Origin: Anaerolineae bacterium
Lineage (GTDB): Bacteria; Chloroflexota; Anaerolineae; Aggregatilineales; Aggregatilineaceae
Reading direction: 5' to 3'
DNA length: 64,000 nt
Assembly (NCBI GenBank): GCA_023382715.1
Contig: JAHDWP010000001.1
Location: 153,471 to 217,470 of the forward strand
Part shown: positions 55,620-63,062 of the stretch, one piece after another
Numbering within the stretch: the stretch's first letter is position 1
Layout of the letters: the number at the start of each line of letters is the position of its first letter
Program-made: the position numbers and the translations under genes
The notes under the pieces: model-generated
The model's input: only the letters and a program-made list of their open reading frames with translations
Databases searched by the model: none
What the model was told of the DNA's origin: nothing

Positions 55620-56576
55620 ATGCCAGAGACAGTCAGAGCGGTCGTGTTTGAGGGTGGGCTGCAGGTGATCGAGCGCCAGCCGCCTGCCGCCGGGCCGGAT
55701 GAGGCCGTGATCCGGCTGCGGCTGGGCGGACTCTGCAACACAGACCTGGAACTGGTGCGCGGCTACCAGGAGTTTCGCGGCACGCTGGGTCACGAGTTCG
55801 TGGGCGAGGTGGTCGCCGGGCCGCAGGGATGGCTTGGCGCGCGCGTCGTGGGCGAGATCAACGTGGGCTGCAACACATGCGACTGGTGCAGACGCGGCGC
55901 GCCCAATCACTGTCGCAGGCGGCGCGTGCTGGGCATTGCGGACTACGACGGAGCGTTCGCCGACCTGTTCCGGCTGCCGGTTGCCAACCTCCACCGCGTC
56001 CCGCCGAACATCGCCGACGAGGAAGCGGTCTTCACCGAGCCGCTGGCGGCGGCGTGCCAGGTGCTGGAAAGCGCACACATCCGGCCCGGCGAACGCGTGG
56101 TGTTGTTGGGCGCGGGCAAGCTGGGGCTGCTGACGGCCCAGGTGTTGGGATTGCTGGGCTGCGACCTGGCGGTGATTGTGCGCCACGAACGCCAGGCGAG
56201 GATGCTCGCCGGATGGGGGCTGCAACCCGTCCGGCGCGACGATCTGCGCGACGGCGAGGCGGACGTGGTGGTGGACTGCACGGGGACGCAGGAGGGTCTG
56301 CGCGATGCGCTGCGCCTGGTGCGCGCGCGCGGCACTCTTGTGCTCAAAAGCACCTACGCTGATCCGGCGACGGTTGACCTGGCTCCCCTGGTGGTCAATG
56401 AGGTCAGAGTGGTCGGCAGCCGTTGCGGGCCGTTCGGCGCGGCCTTGCGCCTGCTGGAGCGCCGCCTGGTGGACGTGCTGCCGCTGATCGAGGCGCGCTA
56501 TCCGCTGGCGGAGGCGGTGGAGGCGTTCGCGCGGGCGGCCCAGCCGGGCACGCTCAAGGTGCTGCTGACGCCTTAG
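55620..56576 (+). CDS. Zinc-dependent medium-chain alcohol/sorbitol dehydrogenase-like protein
   Basis: 318 residues, slightly short for the family. Catalytic zinc ligands in LCNTDLELVRGY and LGHEFVGEVV; structural zinc cluster VGCNTCDWCRRGAPNHC; nucleotide fold VVLLGAGKLGLLTAQVLGLL. It oxidises an alcohol or sugar alcohol with NAD(P); the substrate is not predictable, and L-threonine dehydrogenase-like activity is one option. GAGGAG lies seven bases before ATG 55620. It follows the LysM genes by 43 bases on the same strand with no functional link. Confidence 0.9.
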   Translation: MPETVRAVVFEGGLQVIERQPPAAGPDEAVIRLRLGGLCNTDLELVRGYQEFRGTLGHEFVGEVVAGPQGWLGARVVGEINVGCNTCDWCRRGAPNHCRRRRVLGIADYDGAFADLFRLPVANLHRVPPNIADEEAVFTEPLAAACQVLESAHIRPGERVVLLGAGKLGLLTAQVLGLLGCDLAVIVRHERQARMLAGWGLQPVRRDDLRDGEADVVVDCTGTQEGLRDALRLVRARGTLVLKSTYADPATVDLAPLVVNEVRVVGSRCGPFGAALRLLERRLVDVLPLIEARYPLAEAVEAFARAAQPGTLKVLLTP

Positions 56577-56658
56577 AGCGTGTTATGCGCTCTGTGCACT
56601 CGGCGCGGCGGGGCGCTTCCAGGGGGAGGGGCGTTGCGTGGAAGCCCATATCAGGCGC

Positions 56659-56682
56659 AGGGCGCAGCAGAGCGGCACCCTA
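56659..56682. repeat. Dispersed motif, family C
   Basis: GGGCGCAGCAGAGCGGCACC, core motif with one change, in the convergent gap between the dehydrogenase and the histidine kinase. Confidence 0.55.
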
Positions 56683-56728
56683 CCGGAAGACATTCCAGCC
56701 GGTGCTCTCTGCCGGGGGCGGGCCGGCT

Positions 56729-57994
56729 TCAGGATGCGGCAGCGGCCAGGGGCAGGGTGAAATAGAACGTGGTGCCCGCGCCGGGCGCGCTTTCGAACCA
56801 CAGGGCGCAGCCATGCGCCTCGACGATGCGCTGGGCGATGGACAGGCCCAGCCCCGTGCCGGTCTCCCGCCCGGCGACCGCCGAAGCCCGGAAGAATTTC
56901 TCAAAAATGTGTGGCTGATCTTCGGCGCTGATGCCAGGGCCGGTGTCGGTCACGCTGATCACGATCTGCTCAGCCGGCTGCTGCGCTGGCGGCTGAGCGG
57001 CTGACCGCACATCCAGCGCCACCGCGATCGATCCCCCCTCGACGTTGTACTTGACCGCATTGGTGAGCAGGTTGAGCAACACCTGCTTGATGCGGTCGCG
57101 GTCGGCGTGCGCCTGCTGTGTGCCGGGGCGGACGGTGAGACGAATGCCGCGCTCTCCGGCCCTGGGGGCGATGAGGCTTGCGCACTCGTCCAGCAGCGCG
57201 CGCACGTCGAAGCGGGCCATCTCCAGGCGGGTGCGCCCGGACTCCAGGCGAGCCAGATCGAGAAAGTCGGTGGTCAGGGCGGTCAGCCGCTCGGTTTCTC
57301 CTTGCAGCGTGCGGACGATCTCCTGGAAGATGTCCGACGGCAGGGCGGGGCGCGCCAGCAGCGACGCGCTGGCGCGGAGCGCGGCGAGCGGCGTGCGCAG
57401 CTCGTGCACCATCTCGGCGATGAAGTCGCTCTGCTGGAACAGGCGCGCGTTCTGGACGGCGATGGCCGCCTGATCGGCCAGCGCAGCCAGGATGTCGCGA
57501 TCGTCGCCCGACCAGGGCTGGTCGCCGCGCTTGTTGATCGCTTCCAGCACGCCGATGGGCCGGTTGTGCAGGTTCATGGGCACGGCGAGCAGGTTGCGCG
57601 TGCTGAAGCGCGTAGTCTGGTCTACGCGCGAGAACCAGCGCGCATCGCTCCTGGTGTCGCGCACGAGCACTGGCTCACCGTGCGTGGCGACCCACCCGGC
57701 CAGGCTGCCCTGCATCGGCACGGGAATTGCTTCCATCTCGGCGCGGGACAGGTTGCTGGCAGCTTCAAAGCGCAGCTCGCCGGTCGCCGGGTCAATGAGC
57801 AGGATGGACGCTTCTTCGGTGTCGGTCAGCTCGCGCGCCGCGTCAATGATGCGACGCAGCAGCGCGCCCAGGTCGAGCGTCGAGTTGAGCTGGCGACTGA
57901 TCTCCATCAGGCGCTCGTAGCGCCGCTGGAGCCGCTCGTACATGGCGCGGCTGACAGTCTCCGGCGCTGAGGTGGACGGGGTGCCTGGCTCCAT
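56729..57994 (-). CDS. GAF-domain sensor histidine kinase (soluble)
   Basis: 421 residues, no membrane helix. An N-terminal coiled coil (MYERLQRRYERLMEISRQLN) leads into one GAF domain (about 40-190), HisKA with His in EMVHELRTPLAALR and HATPase_c with NLLTNAVKYNVEGG, TDTGPGIS and GTGLGLSIAQRI. The ATG 57994 precedes the coiled coil; an internal ATG at about residue 18 is possible. It lies downstream of the receiver-ATPase gene (58128) on the same strand, 133 bases apart, so the two may form a signalling pair. Confidence 0.88.
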   Translation of the reverse strand: MEPGTPSTSAPETVSRAMYERLQRRYERLMEISRQLNSTLDLGALLRRIIDAARELTDTEEASILLIDPATGELRFEAASNLSRAEMEAIPVPMQGSLAGWVATHGEPVLVRDTRSDARWFSRVDQTTRFSTRNLLAVPMNLHNRPIGVLEAINKRGDQPWSGDDRDILAALADQAAIAVQNARLFQQSDFIAEMVHELRTPLAALRASASLLARPALPSDIFQEIVRTLQGETERLTALTTDFLDLARLESGRTRLEMARFDVRALLDECASLIAPRAGERGIRLTVRPGTQQAHADRDRIKQVLLNLLTNAVKYNVEGGSIAVALDVRSAAQPPAQQPAEQIVISVTDTGPGISAEDQPHIFEKFFRASAVAGRETGTGLGLSIAQRIVEAHGCALWFESAPGAGTTFYFTLPLAAAAS

Positions 57995-58127
57995 GCTACG
58001 TCTCACTTTGCGGGTCGTTGGCGCGGCGGGGCGGCCTGGACAGCGCGCTGGCAGGGTGCGCTGTCGGCGGGGAGTCGATCGCCAGCAGCACAAGGCAGCG
58101 CCGCCCCCAAATCGTCAGGCCCGGCAA

Positions 58128-59261
58128 TCATGCGCTGTGGCGACCAGCGATTTCCTCGGCCAGCTTGTTGAGCTGGCTGGCGACGACCGAGTTGGGCTGG
58201 AAGATCACAATGGGCAGGCCCGCTTCTGCCGCCTGGAAGGCCATCTCCGGGGCTGGAGAGATGATGGCCGTCATCTCGTGGCCCAGCAGTTGTTCGGCTT
58301 CCTGCCAGGGCACCTGGGCGCTGGTTTGGGCGCGGTTGATCATGACTACGCTGATCTGGTTGCGGGCCAGGCCGATCTGCTGCATCTCGGCGATCATATC
58401 GCGGGCCAGCGTGAGGGCGACCCGGTTCGGCTCGACGACCAGCGTGAGCTGATCCATCTCCGGCAACAAGCGCGCAGTGAGGCGGTTGAGGCCGGCGCCG
58501 AGATCGAGCACGACCATGTGCTGGAGCGCGCGCAGGTGCTGCACCACCGCAGCCAGAGTGTCGGGCGAGGCGCTGAGCAGCGTCTCTTTGGGCCGCCCCG
58601 ACGAGAGCAGAAGGCGCAGCCCGCTGCTGTGTGGGACCATTTCGCGCTCGACGGCCTGCGCCGCGATCTCGTTGGCAGGGCTGGCGAGCAGGTTGGCCAT
58701 ACCGGTGGAGCGAGTGACCCCCAGCGAAAGCCCCAAAGTCCCCTGGCCCAGGCGGAAATCGGCCAGGGCTGTCGGCGCGTTCCTGGCCAGCACTGCGGCG
58801 ACGTTGGTGGCGAGCGTCGTCGTGCCCACGCCGCCCTTAGCGCCCAGGAAGCCCCACACCAGCGAGCGATCCGACGGGGCGCGGCGCTGGGCGGAGCGGG
58901 CGAGCAGGGCTTTGACGCGCGAGACCAGCTCGGCGGGGTGCGTGGGCTTGGTCAGGTAGTCATCGGCGCCCGCTTCGAACCCGGCCACCTTGTCGTCCAC
59001 CATCGTCTTGGCGGTGAACATAATGATCGGGATGTGCTGGGTGAGAGGATCGTGGCGCAGACGGCGACAAACTTCGTAGCCATCCATAGCGGACATCATA
59101 ATGTCCAGGATGACCAGGTCGGGCTGGTCGGCCAGGGCACGATCCAGCGCCTGCTGGCCGGCGTTGGCCGTGATGACCGCGTAGCCCTGGCGCTGGAGCA
59201 TCACCCCAATGAGCTTGAGGCTCTCAAGATCATCGTCAACAACAAGAATTTTCTCGGCCAT
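58128..59261 (-). CDS. Receiver domain fused to CpaE/TadZ-like MinD ATPase
   Basis: 377 residues. Receiver domain (1-125): ILVVDDD, phospho-acceptor Asp53 in LVILDIMMSAMDG, KPTHPAEL with the conserved Lys. Then a MinD/ParA-type ATPase domain (about 135-375) with deviant Walker A GAKGGVGTTTLATN, in which the usual lysine after GGVG is Thr, as in CpaE/TadZ proteins, and VLDLGAGLNRLT as Walker B. CpaE proteins localise tight-adherence pili or other polar machinery; no tad or pilus genes are in the window. The protein may be a general phospho-controlled localisation switch. Its neighbour is a histidine kinase. Confidence 0.88.
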   Translation of the reverse strand: MAEKILVVDDDLESLKLIGVMLQRQGYAVITANAGQQALDRALADQPDLVILDIMMSAMDGYEVCRRLRHDPLTQHIPIIMFTAKTMVDDKVAGFEAGADDYLTKPTHPAELVSRVKALLARSAQRRAPSDRSLVWGFLGAKGGVGTTTLATNVAAVLARNAPTALADFRLGQGTLGLSLGVTRSTGMANLLASPANEIAAQAVEREMVPHSSGLRLLLSSGRPKETLLSASPDTLAAVVQHLRALQHMVVLDLGAGLNRLTARLLPEMDQLTLVVEPNRVALTLARDMIAEMQQIGLARNQISVVMINRAQTSAQVPWQEAEQLLGHEMTAIISPAPEMAFQAAEAGLPIVIFQPNSVVASQLNKLAEEIAGRHSA

Positions 59262-59505
59262 CGGGCTGCATCACAATCTGTGCGTCTGAGGGAGACTGTA
59301 ATTTGGCGCGAGTCTAGCATGGTTGCGGGGGGCATGCAAAAACGGTAGGCGGCGAGCGGTTCGTTGGTGGGTGGTTGGCGGGCCGGCATCGCCGGATTCC
59401 AGCCGGGACGGGCATTGCTTGCATCTGCCGCAAGAGGGTCCACGAACAAGTTGCCAGGCGGCGCGATTGAGATAGATGCTCGCGGGCCTGTTCGCCGTTC
59501 CTCCG

Positions 59506-59514
59506 TGCTATAAT
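59506..59514 (+). promoter_or_regulatory. Extended -10 promoter of the rhodanese gene
   Basis: TGCTATAAT at 59506-59514, about 120 bases upstream of the lipoprotein start at 59637. The rest of the gap 59262-59636 shows no gene or repeat. Confidence 0.5.
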
Positions 59515-59636
59515 GGCCAAGGTTGGCCGCGACTCCTCGCCGGGGTGCTCGGCGGGTCGGGCAGGTTTCTGCCGAGCGCGGCGGGCGAGAGACGGTCAAC
59601 GGCGCCTTTCTGACTCTTATGAGGAGCGATCACGCG

Positions 59637-60119
59637 ATGCGGACGCGATGGGTGCTATGGGCCACGCTGGCCATGATTCTGCTGCTGGGGCTGGCCGGCT
59701 GCGGCGGCTCGGACAAAGGCAATCCTGCGCCAACGCCAACTGCGATCAGCGCGGAAGGCAGTCCTGCGCAGAACCCGGCGAAGGCGACCACTTATGTGAC
59801 CTTGGGCGTGCAGGCTGCCTATGAGCAGTTGGGCGCGAGCGAAGGCGCGCAGTTCGTGGACGTGCGCGAGGCGAACGAGGCTGCTGCGACCGGTCTCCCC
59901 GCCGGGGCCGGCCTGATCCCGCTGGGACAGTTCGAGCAGCGCGCGCCGAAAGAACTGGCTAAGGACAGGCCGGTATATGTGATCTGCAACAGCGGCAACC
60001 GCAGCCGGGTCGCGGCTGAGGCGCTGATCCGGCTGGGTTACAGCCAGGTGTACAACGTGGATGGGGGCATTCAGGCATGGCGCAGGGCCGGGCTGCCGGT
60101 CGAGCCGTACAAGCCCTAG
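59637..60119 (+). CDS. Rhodanese-domain lipoprotein
   Basis: 160 residues. The signal sequence (LWATLAMILLLGLAGCGGS) has lipobox GLAGC, so it is anchored outside the membrane. A single rhodanese domain (about 60-158) has FVDVREANEAAATGLPAGA and the active-site loop VICNSGNRSRVAAEALI with the catalytic Cys. It likely carries sulfane sulfur or reduces persulfides at the envelope. ATG 59637 has AGGAG ten bases upstream; an in-frame ATG at 59619 carries that site inside its own codons. Confidence 0.9.
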   Translation: MRTRWVLWATLAMILLLGLAGCGGSDKGNPAPTPTAISAEGSPAQNPAKATTYVTLGVQAAYEQLGASEGAQFVDVREANEAAATGLPAGAGLIPLGQFEQRAPKELAKDRPVYVICNSGNRSRVAAEALIRLGYSQVYNVDGGIQAWRRAGLPVEPYKP

Positions 60120-60157
60120 GCCCGCGCGCCCTCGTTGCCCGCTGACGCGATCCGCCG

Positions 60158-60427
60158 TCAGTTCAATTCCAACAGGCGATCTACTTCCGGCTTGTTGAAA
60201 CCGACGACGATCTTGCCGCCGATGTCAATGACTGGCACTCCCTGCTGCCCGCTGCGGCGCACCATATCGCGCGCGGCGACCGGGTCGCGGCTGACGTCTA
60301 CGTCGCGAAAGCGAACGCCGCGCTCGCGCAGGTAGCGCTTGGCGTGGTTGCAGTGGGAGCAGGTCGGCGTGCTGAAGATGATGACGCGCTTGTGTTTCTT
60401 GCTCGGGATTTCGCGTTCTTTGGCCAT
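60158..60427 (-). CDS. Glutaredoxin-like thiol-disulfide protein
   Basis: 89 residues, thioredoxin fold of the small glutaredoxin/NrdH type. Redox motif FSTPTCSHCNHAKRYL (CSHC), cis-proline GVPVIDIG, and the C-terminal GFNKPEVDRLLELN. Expected to be cytosolic. GAGGACG stands just before the ATG. It is downstream of the ECF sigma/anti-sigma pair on the same strand but separated by 130 bases containing a hairpin, so it may be co-regulated or independent. Confidence 0.9.
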   Translation of the reverse strand: MAKEREIPSKKHKRVIIFSTPTCSHCNHAKRYLRERGVRFRDVDVSRDPVAARDMVRRSGQQGVPVIDIGGKIVVGFNKPEVDRLLELN

Positions 60428-60520
60428 ACGTCCTCGCGGATATTCCGCCCGATCTTTTCGCTAGCATCCAGCAAAACTTCACGCTTCTTTGGATGCAGGG
60501 CGCGGCGAAAGGTCGCATCT

Positions 60521-60544
60521 CTGGCGGTCACCGTGACCAGCCAG
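60521..60544 (-). promoter_or_regulatory. Inverted repeat between anti-sigma and glutaredoxin genes
   Basis: GGTCAC (60526-60531) and GTGACC (60533-60538) around one base, extended by CTGGC/GCCAG with one bulge. It could be an operator for the glutaredoxin gene or a weak terminator after the anti-sigma gene. Confidence 0.4.
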
Positions 60545-60557
60545 GGCTGCAGACAGC

Positions 60558-60860
60558 TCACTGGCCGGGCTGATCGGGCGCGTCCGGCCCTGGGGGGATG
60601 TACGCTTCGAGATGCAGCACCTTGTAGAGCCGTTCCTTGACGGCGCTGGGCATCTTCGGCGCGGGAATCTGGCGATAGAGCGAGACGGTCCTGGTCAGCG
60701 TGTTGACCACGATGCGGCAGTTCTCGCAGATCGCCATGTGCGCCTCTAGCTCCTCGCAAAGCTCAGCACTGAGCGTGCCATCGGCGTACTCGGACAGGCT
60801 GCTCAGATAGCGGCGACAGGAATCCTGGTTGTGCTCGTGTGGCTGGTCAGAGGCGCTCAT
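60558..60860 (-). CDS. Zinc-containing anti-sigma factor (ZAS type)
   Basis: 100 residues. The putative zinc-finger segment ELEAHMAICENCR gives H-x3-C-x2-C, the anti-sigma (zf-HC2) signature, with an upstream Cys in DSCRRYL. No membrane helix, so a soluble RsrA/ChrR-like protein. It follows the sigma gene by four bases and should bind and silence it. Thiol oxidation or metal loss could release the sigma factor, which fits the surrounding redox genes; this last point is inference. Confidence 0.9.
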   Translation of the reverse strand: MSASDQPHEHNQDSCRRYLSSLSEYADGTLSAELCEELEAHMAICENCRIVVNTLTRTVSLYRQIPAPKMPSAVKERLYKVLHLEAYIPPGPDAPDQPGQ

Positions 60861-60864
60861 ACCC

Positions 60865-61467
60865 TTACCCTGCTTCCGAGATCAGCGGACCGTGCGAGAA
60901 GTAGGCGCTCAGTTGCTCGCGCAGCCTGAGGCGGGCGCGCATCAGGCGGCTCTTGACCGCCGAGATGGAGAGATCGAGCGCTTCGGCGGTCTCCTCGGTG
61001 GACAGCCCTTCGATGTCGCGCAGCACGAACACGCTGCGCAAGGTTGCGGGCAATTCCTCGACGGCGTGCATCATTTCGGCGCGGGCCTCTTCGCGCAGCA
61101 GATCGTCTTCGGGCAGGCAGCAGAAGTCGAAGAACTGGCGGGGGATCATCTCCCCGTCGTCGCGCTCCAGCGGCTCGTCCACTGAGACCTGTTCCGGCTC
61201 TTTGCGTCGCAGCCGCATGAGGGCGGCGTTGCTGGCGATGCGGTAAAGCCAGGTGCTCAGGCTGGAGCGGGCCTCGAAGCGGTCAATGGAGCGGAATGCG
61301 CTCAGGAACGTCTCTTGCAGCACGTCTTCGGCGTCCGTTTCGTTGCCCATCATGCGCAGAGCAAGCCGATAGATTTTGCCGGCGTTCTCTTCGACCAACT
61401 GCGCGTAGGCGGACTGGTCTCCTGCTTGCAGGCGCGCGACCAGATCGTCATCAGATGAGTGTGGCAT
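60865..61467 (-). CDS. ECF-type RNA polymerase sigma factor
   Basis: 200 residues. Region 2 (LVEENAGKIYRLALRMMGN; TDAEDVLQETFLSAFR; STWLYRIASNAALMRLR) and region 4 (LPATLRSVFVLRDIEGLSTE; DLSISAVKSRLMRARLRLRE), separated by a longer than usual linker rich in acidic residues with FDFCCLPEDD. Directs transcription of a stress regulon. Its own promoter (TTGGGA-17-TATGAT, 61555-61527 on the minus strand) looks like a housekeeping one. First gene of a sigma/anti-sigma operon. Confidence 0.95.
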   Translation of the reverse strand: MPHSSDDDLVARLQAGDQSAYAQLVEENAGKIYRLALRMMGNETDAEDVLQETFLSAFRSIDRFEARSSLSTWLYRIASNAALMRLRRKEPEQVSVDEPLERDDGEMIPRQFFDFCCLPEDDLLREEARAEMMHAVEELPATLRSVFVLRDIEGLSTEETAEALDLSISAVKSRLMRARLRLREQLSAYFSHGPLISEAG

Positions 61468-61500
61468 AGGGCTTCTTCGGCTGAGTCTGTCTAAGTCTGG

Positions 61501-61520
61501 CAGGCCCCGTCGGGGGCCTG
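61501..61520 (-). promoter_or_regulatory. Hairpin at the 5' end of the ECF sigma transcript
   Basis: CAGGCCCC (61501-61508) pairs perfectly with GGGGCCTG (61513-61520) around GTCG. The predicted start of transcription is near 61520, so the stem would form the extreme 5' end of the mRNA and may stabilise it. Confidence 0.5.
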
Positions 61521-61526
61521 TTGCCG

Positions 61527-61555
61527 ATCATAGCAGAGGCGCGACTCAATCCCAA
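61527..61555 (-). promoter_or_regulatory. Promoter of the ECF sigma operon
   Basis: Minus strand: TTGGGA (61550-61555), 17-base spacer, extended -10 TGCTATGAT (TATGAT at 61527-61532). Confidence 0.6.
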
Positions 61556-61734
61556 GAAGATCCGGCTGCCGCTGTGGCCATGCCCATGCGTCATCTGGTT
61601 TGATGCACAGCGCAGGCTCAGGTTGCGTGCGACTTCTTGCGGCGGACTGTATCTTACTTCAGAGCACGTGCCTGATTCGCTCACTTGGCCTACAATTGGG
61701 TTAGGCAAGGTGCACACAGGGAGGAGTCTCACCG

Positions 61735-62175
61735 ATGGGTCAAAAGAAAAGCAGCCGCGTTGTGTGGCGCGAAGACCTGATCTTCACGGGCTACAGCAAC
61801 AATGGGCACAGCATTCCCCTCGATGCGGCACGGGTGGCTGGCGGGCACGATGCCGGCGCCAGCCCGATGGAGCTGCTGCTGACGGCGCTGGGCGGCTGCA
61901 CAGGGATGGATGTGATCAGCATCCTGCGCAAGAAACAACAGGACGTGACGGGCCTGGAGGTGCAGGTGGAGGGGGTGCGCGCCGACGAGCACCCGCGCGT
62001 ATACACGGAAATCTGGGTGAAGTTCGTGGTCGCGGGGCGCGGCGTGGACGCGAAAGCGGTCGAGCGCGCGATTGAACTGTCGCGCGATAAGTACTGTGGG
62101 GCGGCGGCCACACTGCGCCACACCGCCCAGATTCACTACGATTATGTGATCCGGGAGGCAGACGAGGCTTCATGA
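61735..62175 (+). CDS. OsmC/Ohr family protein (YhfA-like)
   Basis: 146 residues. OsmC-fold peroxidase family with the paired reactive cysteines in LGGCTGMDVISIL and KYCGAAATL, and a YhfA-like N-terminus (GHDAGASPMELLLTAL). It probably reduces organic peroxides or handles reactive thiols. GGGAGGAG stands before ATG 61735, and TACAAT at 61691-61696 is a possible -10 box. It overlaps the HD gene as ATGA and lies divergent from the sigma operon. Confidence 0.93.
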   Translation: MGQKKSSRVVWREDLIFTGYSNNGHSIPLDAARVAGGHDAGASPMELLLTALGGCTGMDVISILRKKQQDVTGLEVQVEGVRADEHPRVYTEIWVKFVVAGRGVDAKAVERAIELSRDKYCGAAATLRHTAQIHYDYVIREADEAS

Positions 62176-62774
62176 AGCGCGACGATGCCTGGCAGCTCGT
62201 GACGGACTGGACGGCTTCGGAGAGCCTGCGGCACCACATGCTGGCCGTCGAAGCCGCCATGCGCGCCTACGCCCGCCGTTTTGGCGAGGACGAGGACTTG
62301 TGGGGCGTGGTGGGGCTGCTGCACGACTTCGATTACGAGCGCCACCCCGACATGACCGCCGCCGATGGGCACCCCTTCACCGGGATGCGAGTCCTGCGCG
62401 AGCAGGGGGTGGACGAGGCGATCATCCGCGCCATCGCCGCGCACGCTTCTGAACGGACGGGCGTCCAGCCGGAAAGCGCGCTGGAGAAAACGCTGGTCGC
62501 AGTGGACGAGCTGACCGGCTTCCTGACGGCTGTGGCTCTTGTGCGGCCCACGAGGGACATCCGCGAGGTCACGCAAGTCAGCTCGGTGCGCAAGAAGTGG
62601 AAGGATCGCAGCTTTGCCGCCGCCGTGCATCGCGAAGAGATCGCTGACGCCGCGCAGGCGCTCGGCGTTGACCTGTGGGCGGAGCATGTGCCCCTGGTGC
62701 TGGAGGCAATGCAGGGAATCGCGGCGGAGCTGGGCCTCGACGGGCGCGCGGCAGGCCCCCAGAACGCGCCATAA
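62172..62774 (+). CDS. HD-domain metal-dependent hydrolase
   Basis: 200 residues. HD motif: LRHHMLAVEAAM, LLHDFDYERHP and IIRAIAAHASERTG supply the His/Asp metal ligands. Relatives are predicted phosphohydrolases acting on nucleotides; the substrate is unknown. The second half (SSVRKKWKDRSFAAAVHREE) is a helical extension. Its ATG overlaps the osmC stop as ATGA, so the two are coupled. Confidence 0.9.
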   Translation: MKRDDAWQLVTDWTASESLRHHMLAVEAAMRAYARRFGEDEDLWGVVGLLHDFDYERHPDMTAADGHPFTGMRVLREQGVDEAIIRAIAAHASERTGVQPESALEKTLVAVDELTGFLTAVALVRPTRDIREVTQVSSVRKKWKDRSFAAAVHREEIADAAQALGVDLWAEHVPLVLEAMQGIAAELGLDGRAAGPQNAP

Positions 62775-62852
62775 GCGTTGCCCCTTTCTCCACAAGCAGG
62801 ACAAGGGGAGCAGTCCGCCTTGTCGGGCTGGCGACTCCCACCGATGAACTGC

Positions 62853-62887
62853 CCCCGTAGGGGCGTATAGCCCTACGCCCCTGCGGG
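62853..62887. repeat. Dispersed palindrome, family B
   Basis: CCCCGTAGGGGCGTA and TACGCCCCTGCGGG face each other around a short spacer; compare 32428-32458 and 38457-38486. Confidence 0.75.
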
Positions 62888-62937
62888 CGAACTGACGCGC
62901 GGCGTATTTTGACGCAATTGCCCCGCTCAAATCGCAC

Positions 62938-62966
62938 TTGCCAAGCGCCACTGCCCTCGTTATCAT
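62938..62966 (+). promoter_or_regulatory. secD promoter
   Basis: TTGCCA (62938-62943), exact 17-base spacer, TATCAT (62961-62966). The predicted leader to the secD ATG is about 90 bases. Confidence 0.65.
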
Positions 62967-62991
62967 CACCGGGTTTGGGATCAGTATCCTG

Positions 62992-63035
62992 GCCCGGTAC
63001 TGGACCGGGCACGCCTGCCGGACGTCCTGTCCGGC
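62992..63035 (+). promoter_or_regulatory. Two tandem hairpins in the secD leader
   Basis: GCCCGGT/ACCGGGC (62992-62998 with 63004-63010) and GCCGGAC/GTCCGGC (63017-63023 with 63029-63035), both 7-bp perfect stems with 5-base loops, six bases apart. They lie between the promoter and the ribosome site and have no T-run. A leader control element is possible. Confidence 0.5.
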
Positions 63036-63062
63036 GCATCTCCGTCTGAGAGGAACCCCACT

